A stretch of 64,000 nt of DNA, from the NCBI GenBank assembly GCA_008360955.1, contig LUCM01009096.1, forward strand, positions 319,363 to 383,362, given 5' to 3'. Source of the DNA: Fasciolopsis buskii. Lineage: Eukaryota; Platyhelminthes; Trematoda; Plagiorchiida; Fasciolidae. This document shows positions 36,301 to 51,600 of the stretch, piece by piece. The notes beneath the pieces are model-generated. The model was not told where the DNA came from. It saw only the letters and a list, made by a program, of their open reading frames with translations, and did not search any database. A program made the position numbers and the translations under genes. Numbering within the stretch: the first letter of the stretch is position 1; each line of letters opens with the position of its first letter.

Positions 36301-39300
36301 AACTGAATTTATTCGTCCGATTCTGTTCACAATAGATATCTGGACCATAACTATTGTTTTAATCGGTAGTAGCGTCCGCACCTTGGCTGGTAATTCCATT
36401 GTGATCCTCCTTTTGCTGACCGTGATGCTTCTTACAACAGGAGGCAGAAACTTTATGAAAGCATTCTAAATATATCGTACACTTGTTTATTTTGACATAG
36501 GTTTTGTGTACGGGTAAAAAACAGTTCAGAACATGTTAGTGAGCTCTGGATGAAAACCGCATAGTGTGACCAACAAGCTCGTTTTTATTCACTCCTACTC
36601 AAGCCAATGCATAAACTTGGGTACGGTAACTGATAGCTGTGTACAATAGCCGTTCATATTTACAATGGCCCATGCTTCTCTCTCTCTCTAGACGTTTGTG
36701 TACGTTTGTACGCGTAGTCAAATTCGATTACCGTGTTAAATCTTCAAGTGGCATTGGACGCTCGGGATCACCAAGAAAGTTCCAGTGTCCGGACAGATGT
36801 TTTCGGTACCCACAAAGGACGGTTTTGTACGAACGCATGCCTAAGGCTTCTGCTAAGTTTAGGACTCACCACTTAAGAGTTCTTGATTGTCTACTCCAAA
36901 CCTTGTACATGTTACGCAGAATGGTCTAGTGGTCAACTTAATTGCACCTCACCTCAACCAAATCAGATGGAGTTCACGAACGCAATCGAGGAGACACCCG
37001 GTTATACGCCCAGTATATCTACTCTCACAATGGGACACTGTAGAATTTGGCCCCTCGTTGTTCAGTTGGAAGCATCCGATCGGTTTGCTTTCAAATAAGA
37101 TTGATAATTGGGCAGACTGGAGCTGTATTTTATTGTACAGAACAAACGTTTTGCATTACTGACCGGTCGCACTGTCTGTATAGAAGTCCATTTAATAGTA
37201 TGACTAAAACTAAAATAAAACGAGCTCTTTCCTCTTATTTCCGGGTTACTTTGTCCCGTTGGTCTTTGCAAGTATTTACCCGTAATTAACAGATGCTGAA
37301 AGCTTATCGGTCCAAACGCTTTCAGTCAATGTCTGCTCGAAGTGACTAGAATGTCGACCAATTGTCTTCCTGAAATGATTATAATGCACGCTTACTGATA
37401 ACTGTTACGAACTATTCTGCCTACAGTGGTCTCGTTTATCCTTTGCTTACCCCCTTGACTGCTATCCGAGGAGACACCGGGCTCATGTCATTGGACTTCC
37501 AGAGAAGAAAGAAAACCCAGAACAGATGTTGCGTAGGTCATGAATATGCTAAACATTTTACGGAATCAGTGGTAGAAAATCTACGAAACAACGACAAGTC
37601 AAGCTGTTTTACGGTCATAGTCCGTGATTCTCAGTTGTTATTAAGGTTGGATTAGTGAATACCCAATAGGCTAAGGGGCTATGATCATTGTAGAGGGTGC
37701 GATCAGTGGAATAAACACGAAATCGGAATATCGTAGCAAACAAGTTAAATTGCCAACGATTAGTAGGATGGTGTCTGTAATTTTGTATGCTTGTTAGAAC
37801 AAATATGAACATTTTTTCCAAACAGCAAGAGTTAGTGAGAGCAGACTAAACCGAAATGGGCAATACTGTGTTCGTAAAATGGAATAAAAATGTATTTTTT
37901 GCAGTCCGGCAAGGAGCAAACTCAAAACGAATTTCTGCCGTATGTATCCTTTTCAACTATTTTTTATTTTGCTTGTCTTCTTCTAGAGAAAATTGACGAA
38001 GAAATACGTGCAAAATGTTTGCATGATGCATTTTAGCCCAAGCATTAGGAATTTTACGAGTATTAATCCAAGGTGGTTTGATTAGGTTAGTTTCAGTAAC
38101 GACGTAAGCAGAGTATGGATTGAATTTTCCGAGTGATAAGTTTTAAATTTGAAAACCAAATTAAAAATTCGCGATTTAGGGAACCATTTTGAAAAACGGT
38201 AGAATGTAATGAGATATCATTCCAATGAATAGCCCATTTCGAGACGTGTTGCGGGATCCTACTTCTACATTAATTGCTCGCACAACTTATATTAGCATTT
38301 ACTGGCCGCTGCAAATGCGTGTGGCTTCCGTTAATTGCCCTTCATAAATATATATGCATACATATATATCAGTAGAAATGAACCAAGAGTTCATCTAGAC
38401 CATGTTAGAAAACCCAATTGGAGTGCAGCACAAAATTAGACAAAATAAGTAAGATTAACATCAGGACTATCGTAAACCTGCGACATTCGTGAATTTTCAA
38501 TCTGCACTCGCTGACTATCATCTATTTCTGATTTTTGCCCCCGAGAGAAGTGATATTATCAAAACGAATAATGTTCCAACTAAACCTACTGCATTAGGTA
38601 GCCTAATTTACCGCCTAGAGCATAAAAACTACTCAAACTGCTACTATCAATTCTTACCATTTGGATGTGAGTACATTGTTCAAGACTGTGCTCAAATCCA
38701 TTAGAACCACTTCTTCGGAGGCTTTCCGACTGGAAAGAAGATGAGATATATGGAAAACATTTTTAGTTGGCGTGACTACATAGGCCTTTATTACCAAAAC
38801 GTTTTTTGGGTAAGCCAAGGATGATAACCGCTTTGTTCCTTCGAACTCTTACTCTTCGTTGTGCATGTCGAAAGTATTCAGTTACGTCCTATAACGTTCT
38901 GAAAGCCCAATTTTCAAATATCGCAGAAATCCGCAACGACTGAGTCCTGACTGGTCAGTACGCACCTCGCTGGCCAGCCTTTTTCTGCAACCAACTTCAA
39001 TAGACCCGCCGGCTTGGACAACTCGCAACAATTTTTCGGCCACCTTTTAGCCCATTGCTGAAGTAGTCCTGCTTGACGCAGATCATGGGATGAATTAGTT
39101 TTACCTAGATGTTAAAACTCCCTATTCATATCCGGACCGAAAGACATAGAGGTTACTTCGAAAAATCGACGCGCCAAATATTGTTTTAAATTTCTAATGT
39201 TATAATGTTATTAACAAAACGACGTTGATACATGTAGTAGTTCACGCGGGTAACCTATCTTAGGGGAAAGTTTACGGTGAAATCTGCCTAGAGAAAAGCT

Positions 39301-39620
39301 ATCCCCAGGTACCCCAAAACGGTGGCGAATTACGAATCTACCAAAAATGATGTGCGATAACCGTTATAGCATTCACAATCTGTGCGCTCCATCTATTCGG
39401 AACTGCTTTTCAAAGTCGCGGATGAGTGCGGAAGCATCAACCAAGCCGACTTTACGTTTCCATCCACTCCGCCATGTTGGCATCTGGGCCTTGTCCGCCT
39501 TAGGCTTGCACATTCATACATGTTCACTCTTCCCATACATGCACATGGATTCCTAGGACGTCGTCATCTGGTTGACAAGTTCATTTCTTGCCGTTGCACG
39601 TCGAAGACTGACTCAGGACA

Positions 39621-39663
<43 letters not shown>

Positions 39664-42600
39664 AATGCACCTTCGAACGTGGATAAGTACGATAGCCTTC
39701 TGACAACTGAAACATGCAAATGTTTGCTCGCTTTCTCATCGACAATTTCATGGGATCACACAAAGATTGATGAGTTCTGTCTGATTTCACCCGATCGGCT
39801 TTGAGCCCGTCAGGACACGTGCATGTTATGGCACACATTGAGTTCAGCAATGCTGAAGATTTTTGATGCAAGCAACTTGGTAATGCTGAAAACAAGTGGA
39901 TGTAACGGATCTGAACCTAGGCTGTTGCTTCTATACTGGGGCGCACGAAGTAGAACGGAAATTACCGACATTTATTCAAATCTTGGAGAACAATGATTTT
40001 TCGTGCTTTTACGTTTTCCCAATGACCGGGAGTTTGAAAAAACTCACTTCATTTTAAGTCGCTAGTTAGCACTGTTTGTTGTACAGAATTTGTTGTACTC
40101 TCCTAATCTCCGCCCTGGTGAACACAGATTTGCCTGGCCTTATTTACCTTTGTAATGTGTAATTAGAAAGTGGATTTTCTAGTCAGCTGGGCCTCCGTCA
40201 GTGCATACACATCATCATCTTCGTAGTTCAGCGTTAAACAGCAGGACAAGCCTTACTGACCGTTGCCCTACCCCAGAGTTACACGTTTATATAAAAAGAG
40301 TGAATATTCAAGGGGAAAAGGGAGTGGACCTACACAGCCGAGAAAACAAGAGTGCTGCTGCAGCCAACACACGAACCACAGTCTAACTGCACAAACGCAC
40401 GTGTTTTCAGTCATTCTGATTCGATAGAAAATGGCAGCACGATCGCCACTGTTCACGGTTCACTGCCATATCTTTCAGTGTCTCAAGCCAGCAAGTCGAC
40501 GAGTCTTTCGGATCTCAACCACGAAGTGCGTACACATTATGGACCAACTGAGACTGGGTCATGAGTTTTGCTACCGAATCTGCTTGTGCAACGGGCACCC
40601 ATAGTCAGCTTCCGTGCACATGTCGGGGTCGAAATTAGTTCGATTAGCGATCGGAGAACTGGTGCACCACATGATCTTATTTTGAATTTGTAAAATGTGA
40701 AAACAATAGAAACGATGGAATTTGATCATAAACCCGTATTGGACAAGATAGCTCACAGTAGTCGAAAAGTCGTTTCGTTCCAAACATTTACGATCATGCT
40801 AATCCCATAGTTCAGATAGTTCGTACTTCTTTTCATATGCATTGTGTGAGTTAGAAGTTTTGGACTGTCACTCCTCCTCATTTGTAGACCATCTCTTCTA
40901 CCTTGATCCACCCGCATGCACATTTGGTGATCGCAAATCGAAGTGAAGTGACTCAAGCCAATGGGCCATGTAAAGACCACACAATGTCGCAACGAACAAA
41001 CAGAACTCAACTGGATCGGCCTTACCAAGTGAGCCCAAAGGCTTCTGCGCAAATATAGAATTAGCCGTTAGAGGGGTTTTTAATCCACTCATGTGTGTCC
41101 CAATCAGATCCCCATGAGCACTTGTGCTACACTTAGTGGGCCGAGATACTGGTCGAGCCTTTTACGACAGATTATGGTGCTAAAACATGAAACACAAAGT
41201 CGCGGTACTCAGGATCGTTCTCGTGAAGATTACGAATTCTCGCTGGCCGACACCAATTTTGTTCCTCAGCTTCCAATCCACCCGTGTTTCGGAAATGTGG
41301 CAACCAAGTAAAGGGAAAAAAGATCATACCTTCGTGGTTTATAAAACGAGCTTACCAATTTTCGGACAGTTTTATGAATCCCTGTTTGATTCCATTGATT
41401 TTGGCTGTCAGTTGACCTTTCAACTGAGGAATGTCTGACAATTCACGCATCAGAACTTCGGCTATTGTTTCAGAGAAGACGTGAGCGTCATTTGCATTGG
41501 CCAGCTGTCAACGCGAGTGAGAGTGCGCGCACATTCGAAAAGAAAGGCACAGAAAGAGAGAAAGGATGATGGAAAGCCAGACGAGATAGAGGCATTCTCA
41601 AAATTATGCGGGATTTGGGACAAAAGTGACAACTCGTTTCCGTACGTACCATATACTCGATGTAATACTGAAATCGCGATCGATCTTCCAGGTATTCTTG
41701 TCTATAAAGCCGTAATGCTCCTGCGGAGAGAACAAGCAGATATAATGAATAATAAGCGTGTCGCATTCTTTGGCAATTTTGAATAAAAAAGCTCCTAATT
41801 ATAAATCTTTCGAGGTCTTTTTCTACTGTTACATGCCATTGAATTGAAATGTATCGAACAAGGGTAAGTGAAAGTTATTTTGGGTTGTCCACCACAGTTT
41901 GGCCTGACAACAGTCATGATCACCCTGGATGAACACAGATACATACATATATACACATACTCCCTCATTTCTCCCGTCATCAGTTGTTAAGAACTTTGGT
42001 AAACATGAGAAAGTTATCACTTACCGCTGAAATCGTTAACAAAATAATCCATATGGTCGACAAATTTGACAAGAAATTGTTCACGCACAGATGCGCCCAA
42101 AGCTCGGAGCAGATTACCCTTGCCGGTCTGATTGATTGGTTGATTGGTTGTGACAAAGAAATACATGGGCGTGCGAATTATGCTTGTTAGCGCTGGACTG
42201 GAAATCATCGCCAATAGTTGGGGTTCACGAATCGACTAGCGTGTAAGCGCATACTACGAAGACACGTGACAACAGCAACAACCATCGTATTCAGCACATG
42301 TTTACTTACCATTTCACTGAGTGGAGTCATCACCAGTTGAGGCAGTCCGGTATAGTAGTACGATGAACCATCCACTTCAGGCAAAGTGTGCTTTCGCCAG
42401 TCCTTGGTGGAGGTAAGAAAAGGTCCATATGTGATTTGTCATTGTGATCAAGGTACAATGCATCCTGTACTTTTGTTCTTCTTGGGGTCCGAATAAAGGC
42501 ATATTTCATTTAAACGGCATATCATCTAAGACAATATTATCCCCATTAGTGATTTCATTTGAAACGAAAGTGTGAGAAAACATGGGAACCAGACGTAAAA

Positions 42601-45600
42601 CCGAAAAATCCGTATTTCACAGGTCACTGAAATCGGTTCTTCTTGGTCTGTCAACATGTTAAATGTCAGTGTGAACAAAAAAGCACTCCAAATGACTGTC
42701 AAGTGGCTCATTTAATAGAAATCAATGAGATGACTGAGAATAATCGTTCATTGACTTTGGTGTCAACCTTCGACGGCCAACAATTGCAAAAACTGCTCCG
42801 TGCCTTACTCCGGATACGATTTTCCCTGATATTCGATCAGTAAGTTTAGAGGAATGCGCCATCTTGGTTAAAAACTACATTCGCTGAATCAATGGAGAAC
42901 GGCCAGTGTGGTAAGCTTCCGAGTGCGGTGAATGAATGGAACTAATGAGATTTAATAGCTCCAAAGAATCCTAGACTCACTAACCCGGTGGCCGGTGGCT
43001 ACCTACATTTTTGGGATTATCATATGTGTTCCGAGACCGATCGATTCAGCTGCTCAATATCAGTCTTGAAAAATTGATAATTTGGTGGTCTGATTTTCCC
43101 TGGTTGAGATAATCTAATTGTGCCTAAGATGACATTCATTCTTCCTTCATTTTTCTATGTAAAGCAGGTAAAGGTTTGAATTTTTAAATTAAAGGTTACT
43201 CATTCATGGTAGTGTTCTATTTCCGTAGTCTTTGCTTGTGTGTTGATAGACCTGGTCACACGAATGTGGAAAAAATAAATTCTTTCTTGTCAATTATGAC
43301 AACCCCAGAAAGGGAAAACTAAGGAAATGTTCCTGCAATCCCCGAAACCAAACCATTGTTTTCCCACTTTGAAATGTAAAATCTTTTAGAAGTTACACTG
43401 TGTGCTTTATTGCCCGTTTCGCTCAAATCAGCTTTACCTTATTATTACAGAAATGCGTGTCTTAAAAGTAGCAGCTGAGTAGCCTTGCACTTTAACGATC
43501 AAAGAAGGAACCTTCTGAATGTCATTCCTGGTGTGAAATGCGTCATTTCAGGCATTCGAAAAATCAGTGTGCACTTTCAGTTCGGGTTCACAGAGAGAAA
43601 ACTATTGATGAATAAGTAGGCAAAGATTCTACAAATGCACCCGAAACCAAAAGCAACAATAAACATCTTAACTATTTTGCGTCAGGGGATGGCGAACATG
43701 ATTCTCGTGCAAGATCATTTTTACGCCTGCAAGGATCTGCAGTATTCGTACGAAAGGAAAGAGAACAGATGATGAAGTAAATAAAGGCTTTTTGCTGCCG
43801 ATTTTGTAACGGAGCCATGAGCTCAATGAAGTTCTTAAAGTGGAAAGTAAGACCTATGAGAACACTACAAAATTTGCTTCCACGCTAAGCAAGCCAGATC
43901 TCAGAAGTTCAAAATGTTGGTTGAAACTTTCGAAGGTCCGATGTGGAATGCGGCCAGACAAAGATATTGCGCGTTTCTTTTGCTTCCGTTAATATAGTCC
44001 CTTGTTTCTGACGAGGGCAGATAAGGAAATAATCAAGGAATAGAATATCTTTTTAAATAAACTGTAAAATCGCAAGCACCAGCTTTCGGTTCGGAACACC
44101 GTTTTAGTTTTTTCTCGTGCCTAATTCCGTATTAAAAAGATGCACTTTGGCAGCTAGAAGGATAATGTGAAAATACTGCTTAATCATTGTTTTGGTGCCT
44201 TCGGTGAAGAAGTGCACTCATAGCCATCGTAAGTTTTACAAACAGACATTTTTCCCACGGGTTTGCGTGAAAACTGTTCGCGTTCCAAACAGTAAAGTTT
44301 TCGGAATTCCTGTAGTTATTCGCATTGTGGAGTGATTGGTTTAGGTGTTTTAGCAACCGAATGAATAATGAGGAACGCTATTTATTTACTGAACGTGAGC
44401 AAGGCAGTTTTTGTTACTCTGTCAATTACCAATGGTATTATTTCTAGCTCCTAGTTTTGTATGATTTGTCCAATCCATAGCCCAGTGAGCAGTCTGATCT
44501 TTCAAATCCACTTCTGCTTAATGCTACCTGATTGACTAGTAAATCGATTCCAAAAAAATACACAGGAACAGGTAGTGAAAGGATATGACATTTTCGATTC
44601 AATATACATAATCGAGTATGGTCGGACACAGAGGTATACTGAACTCTTTGACACTCAAGTGAACAAAAATGTACAACAGCGTTAACGGTACCCAACCTTG
44701 GGGCTTCTGGCACGGTCTAAAAATCATTAAAATTTTAACAGTAATGGATTGGCTGATCCCATTAAATTCACTGTTCGCCAAAAACAAAATGAAACAGGGT
44801 AATGCTTGACATTTTCTCCCATAGAATGCAAACTACTAGCAGTTATTTTCATTCCTCAAGATGAATTAGTCTAGCGCTGTTTGACGTTCCAAAGAATGGT
44901 TATCTTAGGAAAAAGTGCCTAATTTCTTGAATGTGAACTTTACTTTTTTTCTGAGGAGCTGATTGTCGAAATCCCAGGAAGTAAACAGCAGATCGCTCAT
45001 TCGCAAGCCCGACCACACGATATGAACGCACCTCTACGTGCCCATGTGCATGCGAACCTTAGCAAACACGCACACACACACGAGCCCGAACACGCAGAAG
45101 TATAGCAATGTTCTTTGTTCCACTGTTATCTGACCACTGATCTCTAGAGGGTATTTTTAATTCTCTGCTCATTCGGCTTTTGAATTCTTCTCCGTCTGCC
45201 CTGTTGACACTGCTGATCGCACTGCGCATCTACTTGATATACACTTTGATTTGTTGAACTCAATAGCCAGCGCACAAGCTGTCTATCTGGTCATAGTGAC
45301 AAACTCTGTGTTCAGCTTGACCACTAGGGGATAATTGTTTGCTTTGCTGGGATGAATGACTTGCTACTAACCTGCGGTTTTTCTTTACTGTTCTGAGTGC
45401 TTTCAGTTCATTCGTTAGCTGCTTCACTGGCGTGCCTCATTGTTAGTTGTACATTTAATTTTTATTTTCTAAAAATCCTTTGTGTCGTTACAAGTAATTT
45501 CGGAGTACTCATTATTGCTGGTTACTCAATAGGCGTTCATATCCGCTGCTGTTCTGACTCATACTACTGACTCTTATACTGCCTATGATCTGAGACCTTG

Positions 45601-48600
45601 TCACCGGGCAACACTGAAAATTCTGTTTGCGAGTACGACCATATTTCAAAATCGAAAAATCACAGATGGTCTAACGGTAGCACGAGTGGAACGAAAATGC
45701 AGACTCGTAAATCGATACAACCTGAGATTTGGTAAATATGAAAATTGTAGTCATATGGAACAATGCAGAGCAAGTGAGTTATTCTAACTTGGCAGACTAA
45801 TACGTGCGGCTATTGGGTAGATGTTCCGCATACAGGCAACAAACTTGAAGCCTGCAAATTGTTTAGTGGAGTTTGTGGTAGTGTCCATCATGTCTGCTTG
45901 GCGAACGAAGGGTACCCATGGGATCATTAGTAAAGTTGTTTTTTTTCGTTCTATGGCCTTGTTTTGCTGTCTTTTTGACATACTTGTCACATACCGGTTT
46001 AGTCTGAGCAGCGACCACGACAGAGAGGCATGTTCAAACGATGCGCTTAAAGTTGTTCTGAGTTTCGGGATCCCGAACAAAGTGTGCCCCATTGGTTACA
46101 AAATGCCAGTTACGGAGTAAGTTTGGTAGCCGTTGGCAAAGAGCACCATTGTAACGGCATCGTGACTGAGACTAACAATTTCCGTAACTCCAAGAACAAA
46201 GGGTCATTCACAATAAATGTCAGACGAAGCAACTGGTTTTCAGCATTAGCAGTAGAGGACTAAATAACACACTGAGTTATTCATCAGCCTGGGTCAAACT
46301 GCCATTAGGAAAGTTTGGAACGATTATTTTATCTATGTTAGCAATTACAACCACTGAATACCCATCACATCTGACTCGGGATTGTACGCCACACAAGAGC
46401 GAAACCACTTTACAATGCTTACACCGTTTCTTATTAGTAAGTTGAACTTGCATGCAATGAGATGAATATTTCCGTGTAACGTTTTCTAGGGAATTATCAT
46501 GGAGGTACTAGTATACTGTATGAGAATACCATAAGGGAGCCAACGCAGTCAGAAATGATTAGCATCAACCAAGATTAGAGATATGTATCGCCTAAAATTC
46601 CATTGTCGTATGAGTGATTTATCTAACCGACAGCATGTCGTTGACTGCAAGGCTGACAAATTCAGTTTTGTGTTACTAGTAGGAGAGTGAATTTTTTCAT
46701 GAAATAACTCACTATGTGATATCATCGCTCAGATCACCAGTAAGAAACCACAGAGCCACTTCGAAACTCCTTCATCCTTTTTAGGAATCATCACCTGGAA
46801 CGTGAACCCCGGGACGAACGATTTTGAGTCGAACGCTTTACCCATTACGCCACAGCGCCGGCTCTCAACGGTTTATTGAACTTCACCACATGATGATGTT
46901 GCACCTATCCGTCAGGGATTTGCATGGCCACGTGCGGCTTGCGAATAGCAATCGACCCCTACCGATAGTTGACTTCTATGCAGGTAGCCTAAGTACGACG
47001 AAGGCTTTGGACATGACATAACAAGAATGAAACAGCTGTGCAGTGCTTCAACTGATTCTTAATGGTAAGTTGAGCAATGGTATAACGTGATGAACTATTC
47101 CATGAAGAAATTCAGTTTTGAACAATCAGAGGTGACAACATGAATGTCTGAACCAAACACTTTTGTGCACATAGGTCGGGATCAATTCATCGTTGCCTTT
47201 ACCCGCAGTAGTCAACAGGACGGGCAACTGAACGCCTTTTGCTCTTGGGGGAAGACAAAGTGCGTTTCTGCGTTCATCGAATATCCACTGTCAACAAAGT
47301 GCGCTAAGAAGATTGGCGTTATTCATTTTATAACTAAATGAGATGTTTCTTATTATTCCATGAAATCTGGAAATGGCTTGAAAACGACCTACTGAAATGG
47401 GTATAGTTTTGTTAAACTGTATTTTCTTAAATGTTGTGATGAGAATCTCTCAGGCTGCATTCAGAACGGGTTATTCCACTCGAAGATGTAGTACCTATGT
47501 TTCAGGAAAAGTATTAATTCTAACAATCCATTGAGTGGTGGCTCGAAAAAATCCAGCCTTTTATATTTGATTGGTAGAAAACTTGCTAATCGTATTTAAG
47601 CATGCATTATATGGTGGAGGGGACATGGATACCCTCATTTCCTTCGAAAGCTAGAAGTATGACTCTATCAAGTATCAAAAAAACCAGAGGAATCGCAAAA
47701 GAAATAAGGTAGATAAGTTGAATTTAGATGCGCTCTAAACTTTTGAGGATTCATCTAAGGCAGCTTTACTTATCTGGAAGGGAACATTCGGTCAATTTTA
47801 GATTTTCAAGGCATGAGTTGTTCAAGATCAGCCGCAACTTCTGCCGAGGCCGCTCCAGAAAATACATGTAGAAATAAGCAGCTCAACAGAAATGACAACA
47901 AAGTGCTTCTGGTTTATATCGATGGGATAGTGAAATCATCGCGCTCCACGGGGTAGCCATTATACACCTACGCCTGAAAACTCTCAGTTCGAAGTCTTTG
48001 ATAAAAATCAATTTTAGTGCACTTGCTCCACTGCGGACAGCGGATAGTGGATAGGTGTTGTAGGAGAGGCAAAATAGTGAACAAGCACCAGCTAGGTATT
48101 ACCTGACATATCTGACGAATCGTCCCCTGATAGCTGCGGCCACATATCTATGCTACAATTGCGTCATTTGAGCGCTGTGGGTCAGTGATACGTTCAGTTG
48201 ATGAAGTTATTTTCACATTTGAAGACATTTGTGCTAAAATCGACACACCTGGGTTCCCATGCATCTTCGTGCAGAACTAAGCAAAACTGAATTCACCTCT
48301 GAGAAAGCAGCGCAATGCAAGTAGGGATTCTACGTATCTACTAACGTAAATTTTTCTTAACATTGCGACCTTATTCTAGCACGTGGATCCTCTTATAAAA
48401 TCAGCACAAACTTACTTGTGATTGTCTAGACAGTGAGTTCCGAGCCCATGATGAGAATTCGCGCATTTTTTGATTTACATATCTGAAAGTAATTGGGTTA
48501 TAAAATAAGAGCATCTGTTAATTTTAGGGGATCGAAGTCCGAAGATCAGGTTACCAAACTAGCGTAAAATCAATGCGATCAGTCAGCTGTTTTGGATTGC

Positions 48601-51600
48601 CATTGACGAACGTAGTTCCAAGTATGATATTCGGCTTTGCATATACTGGATCTCAGATGAGAGAAAGTTCCATAAAATAGCAATTAAGAAAAAGGAGGTA
48701 ATTGACGGAGAAGCATCCTAAAACAGTTCAGAGATATCTTTAAGTCAATGCAGTGTCGCACGTTTGTTGTGGCATGACATCTCCAGCCCAAAATCATCTG
48801 TATCAGTCACAACCGGATCATCACCAATGAGAATCAAACTACTTGTAAAGAAAAAAGTAGGAAAAAGTGAATTACAAAATACTTGAAAGAAAGCATGATG
48901 CTAACGCAACATGTGAATGGAACTTCACTGAATGTGAGCAAAATGGAGGAAAAGAAAAAAACCATAAGAAACCTATTGATTTTCGTGTTTTCACCTTAAC
49001 CAATTTGTGAGTTTTGTTTTTCTCGGATTATTTCCAGGGAAGATGAGTTCTACAGACACGCAGCATTCGCGCCACTGGCTTCGGTTCTGGAAGGCGGTAA
49101 GCCGCCACTAACTTCATAGCTTTACCCCAGGTCGGAGCCTGGCCTCCCGTTGCTTATTCCAGCCTTGTACACCACGTGCAACAAGGGCGCAAAAAGGTAG
49201 ACGATGTGCAGGCATACGCAGAGCGTGCCCAAGCCAATGAAGGTGACCTAGAGCGGCTATATTGCAGGATTCAACACACGGCGACGCACCTCGTCATTGC
49301 TCACCCAATGTTCCTACTAGACTTGAGCAATGCTTCGGAGACATCGGTGATCGAAAACAGAAAGTTACGTGGCATCCTCAATGCGGATATTTCGGGTCTG
49401 GCGATCATAAAGCAGAGCACTGCGAACTGTGGCACTGTGCACCCTTCCCTTGAAGGAAAGTCGGATGTCATGGCATGGCCACAGATGTCGCAGGTTCGCG
49501 AAGTCTGCTCTGGCTTTCGCAGTTCGCGATGAGATATCCCCTCCCCAAAAACACTTCAGCCAGGTGTGATCAAACTCTTGAGGTACTTAAAGCTTTTGAC
49601 TACTTGTAACCCATCTCCGCAATTGGTGAGTGCAGGCACAGGCTCCTGCCAGTCTTGAAGAAATAACTTGTATTTTTAAGGTGCAAAACATACCAAGCTT
49701 GCACTGTCACTCAGCAAGATGATAGCATCAGCCGGCTCTAAGTCAACAACTGTGGTCCCTGGAAGCAGTTAAACTTTACTGCCTAAAAGACCAGATGAAG
49801 TATTCCGTAGAATATCCTCTATGACGAAGTTGGAAGAAATGGCAGTATGGGGCAGCCTTTTTGTACTTCACTGGAGATGACGATGGGCGGCGAAAGCTGG
49901 CCACAACCCTTAACACGACTCGAGGTACATTGATGCAACTGTTTGAAGACCGGCACATATTTCTCGGGTACTTCACTTCTCAACAAACAGTGCCATAGTG
50001 CAGACCTATCAACGGAGACCAGAGCTGCGTGAATGTCCAAGGTAAAATAATTCTGTAACAGCTGTCGGAGGGTGAAGATTTGATCGACGCATCCACGACC
50101 AGAGCAAAAGCCAGCATCTTCTCTACGAGTTTGTCATTCGCGCGTGTTGCACAACCTGTGAAGAATGACAGACGAGGGCTGCTTTGATGCTGTCGGGATT
50201 AGGCTAATGCCCTTACGGTTAGCGGAGTTAATGCGCACCCCCTTTTGTTAATGAGTCAACGATCGACGTTCTTCATCAGGACGGGATCTTTTCGCAGTGC
50301 CAGGCCTTTCAGAACAAAACTTCAAAGTTCTCCGGCCTGTTTTATTCCTCCATTTTTACATAGAACTGGGGAAAACACATCGGATAACGGGGTTTTATGA
50401 CGTCGTAATGCTCGGATTTTCCTGGGGATCTTCGCCTCAACAGATGGATCAGTTGCATCGGGCCACTGGATGCTTGCTTGAATAGCTGGCATGGACAACA
50501 GATGGGAACGAAAAACTGACGTGATGGGTGTCGTAAATATCGAGTAAAAAGCTTGTTTTGACCCCCTTTTGTCAGTATCTCTCTGTGTCTTTAAAATTCC
50601 ATCTAAGGTTGATTTTACACTGACGGATTAAATTGGATATCGATCTTTTGTGTTTAATTTGACCGACGTATACATGTTGCATGTCCTTTGTGTTGCAACT
50701 TCACAATGTGGTTAGGCAGATTTCACTTTTCCCTACGTTGGCTCGTTGAGCTTGCGGCGGTGGAAATAAGTGGGAGCACCTCAGGTAGATTTTGGGTCAT
50801 TAACTTGACTAAACACTAACATTTTTCCATAAATTTGACTAAATGTTTTGTTCTGATCAAATGTCACTGCCGTGGGTTTCAAGTTCTTCAAAAGACTTAA
50901 AAAAGGAAGCCACGAAGTTCCCGGGGTCATACTGATGCTGAGCTTGCGTTTAGATCGTATGCGTTTAGCCACTAGCCTTGGGGATATACACGGTGCTTTG
51001 GCATTGTTTGTTGAGCTCGTTTATAATAAAGGTAATTCTAACCCCAGGTTCGATCGTGAGCCATATGAGCGATTTTCTGGTGCGCTTGATGTTCACCACC
51101 GTACTGGTTTCATTGTGTACGGTTCGATGCTGGCTGATATGATTACTAAATTCCGGCTTACATTGGCTTTTCCAGACCGCTGAAGCAAACCCTTCGATGA
51201 TCGCTATTCTAATATACAAAACAAGTTTGGTAACTTTATTTTATAGGTCGTCAATAGGATAACGTTGATCAAGTAGTGATGTCAATTCTGATAACCTGGG
51301 CTTGAGGAATTAGCAGGGAGATGACCTCAAAATCGCAGTTTTAATTACCTTAGTGACTAGTCCATAGAGGCAATGTTTCTCATACGCGAAATTAAATCTT
51401 GTGGAAGTGTCTAAGAGGCAAAATGGAAATTCTCTGGAGTCATGTCTAATAATCCCAAGAGCAACAGAAAGAAACGGAGTCTCTATCACCAGCGTCAACG
51501 CATTGACATTCGAACCAACTTAGCGGTAGGCAGGATACATGCTACGTAAGGTCAGCAACCCGAGGGTCAGCATAGCGGAGTAATTTCAAGATCCAATTGT

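Larger units (their letters stand above)
38730..41355 (-). other. Gene B intron 41355-38730 (2626 bp)
   Basis: It contains a partial fold-back-family fragment (about 39135-39245) and a long CA microsatellite. No exon was recognised. Confidence 0.8.

Noticed and set aside
36900..36990. tRNA gene suggested by AATGGTCTAGTGGTCAAC
   Set aside because: The A-box-like motif has no properly spaced B box, and no cloverleaf can be drawn.
7504..39660. CA and TA tandem arrays as possible CRISPR or functional repeats
   Set aside because: They are ordinary dinucleotide microsatellites with no spacers.
41481..42190. + strand open frames of 68-101 codons over 41481-42190
   Set aside because: They are antisense shadows of gene B exons b6-b8.
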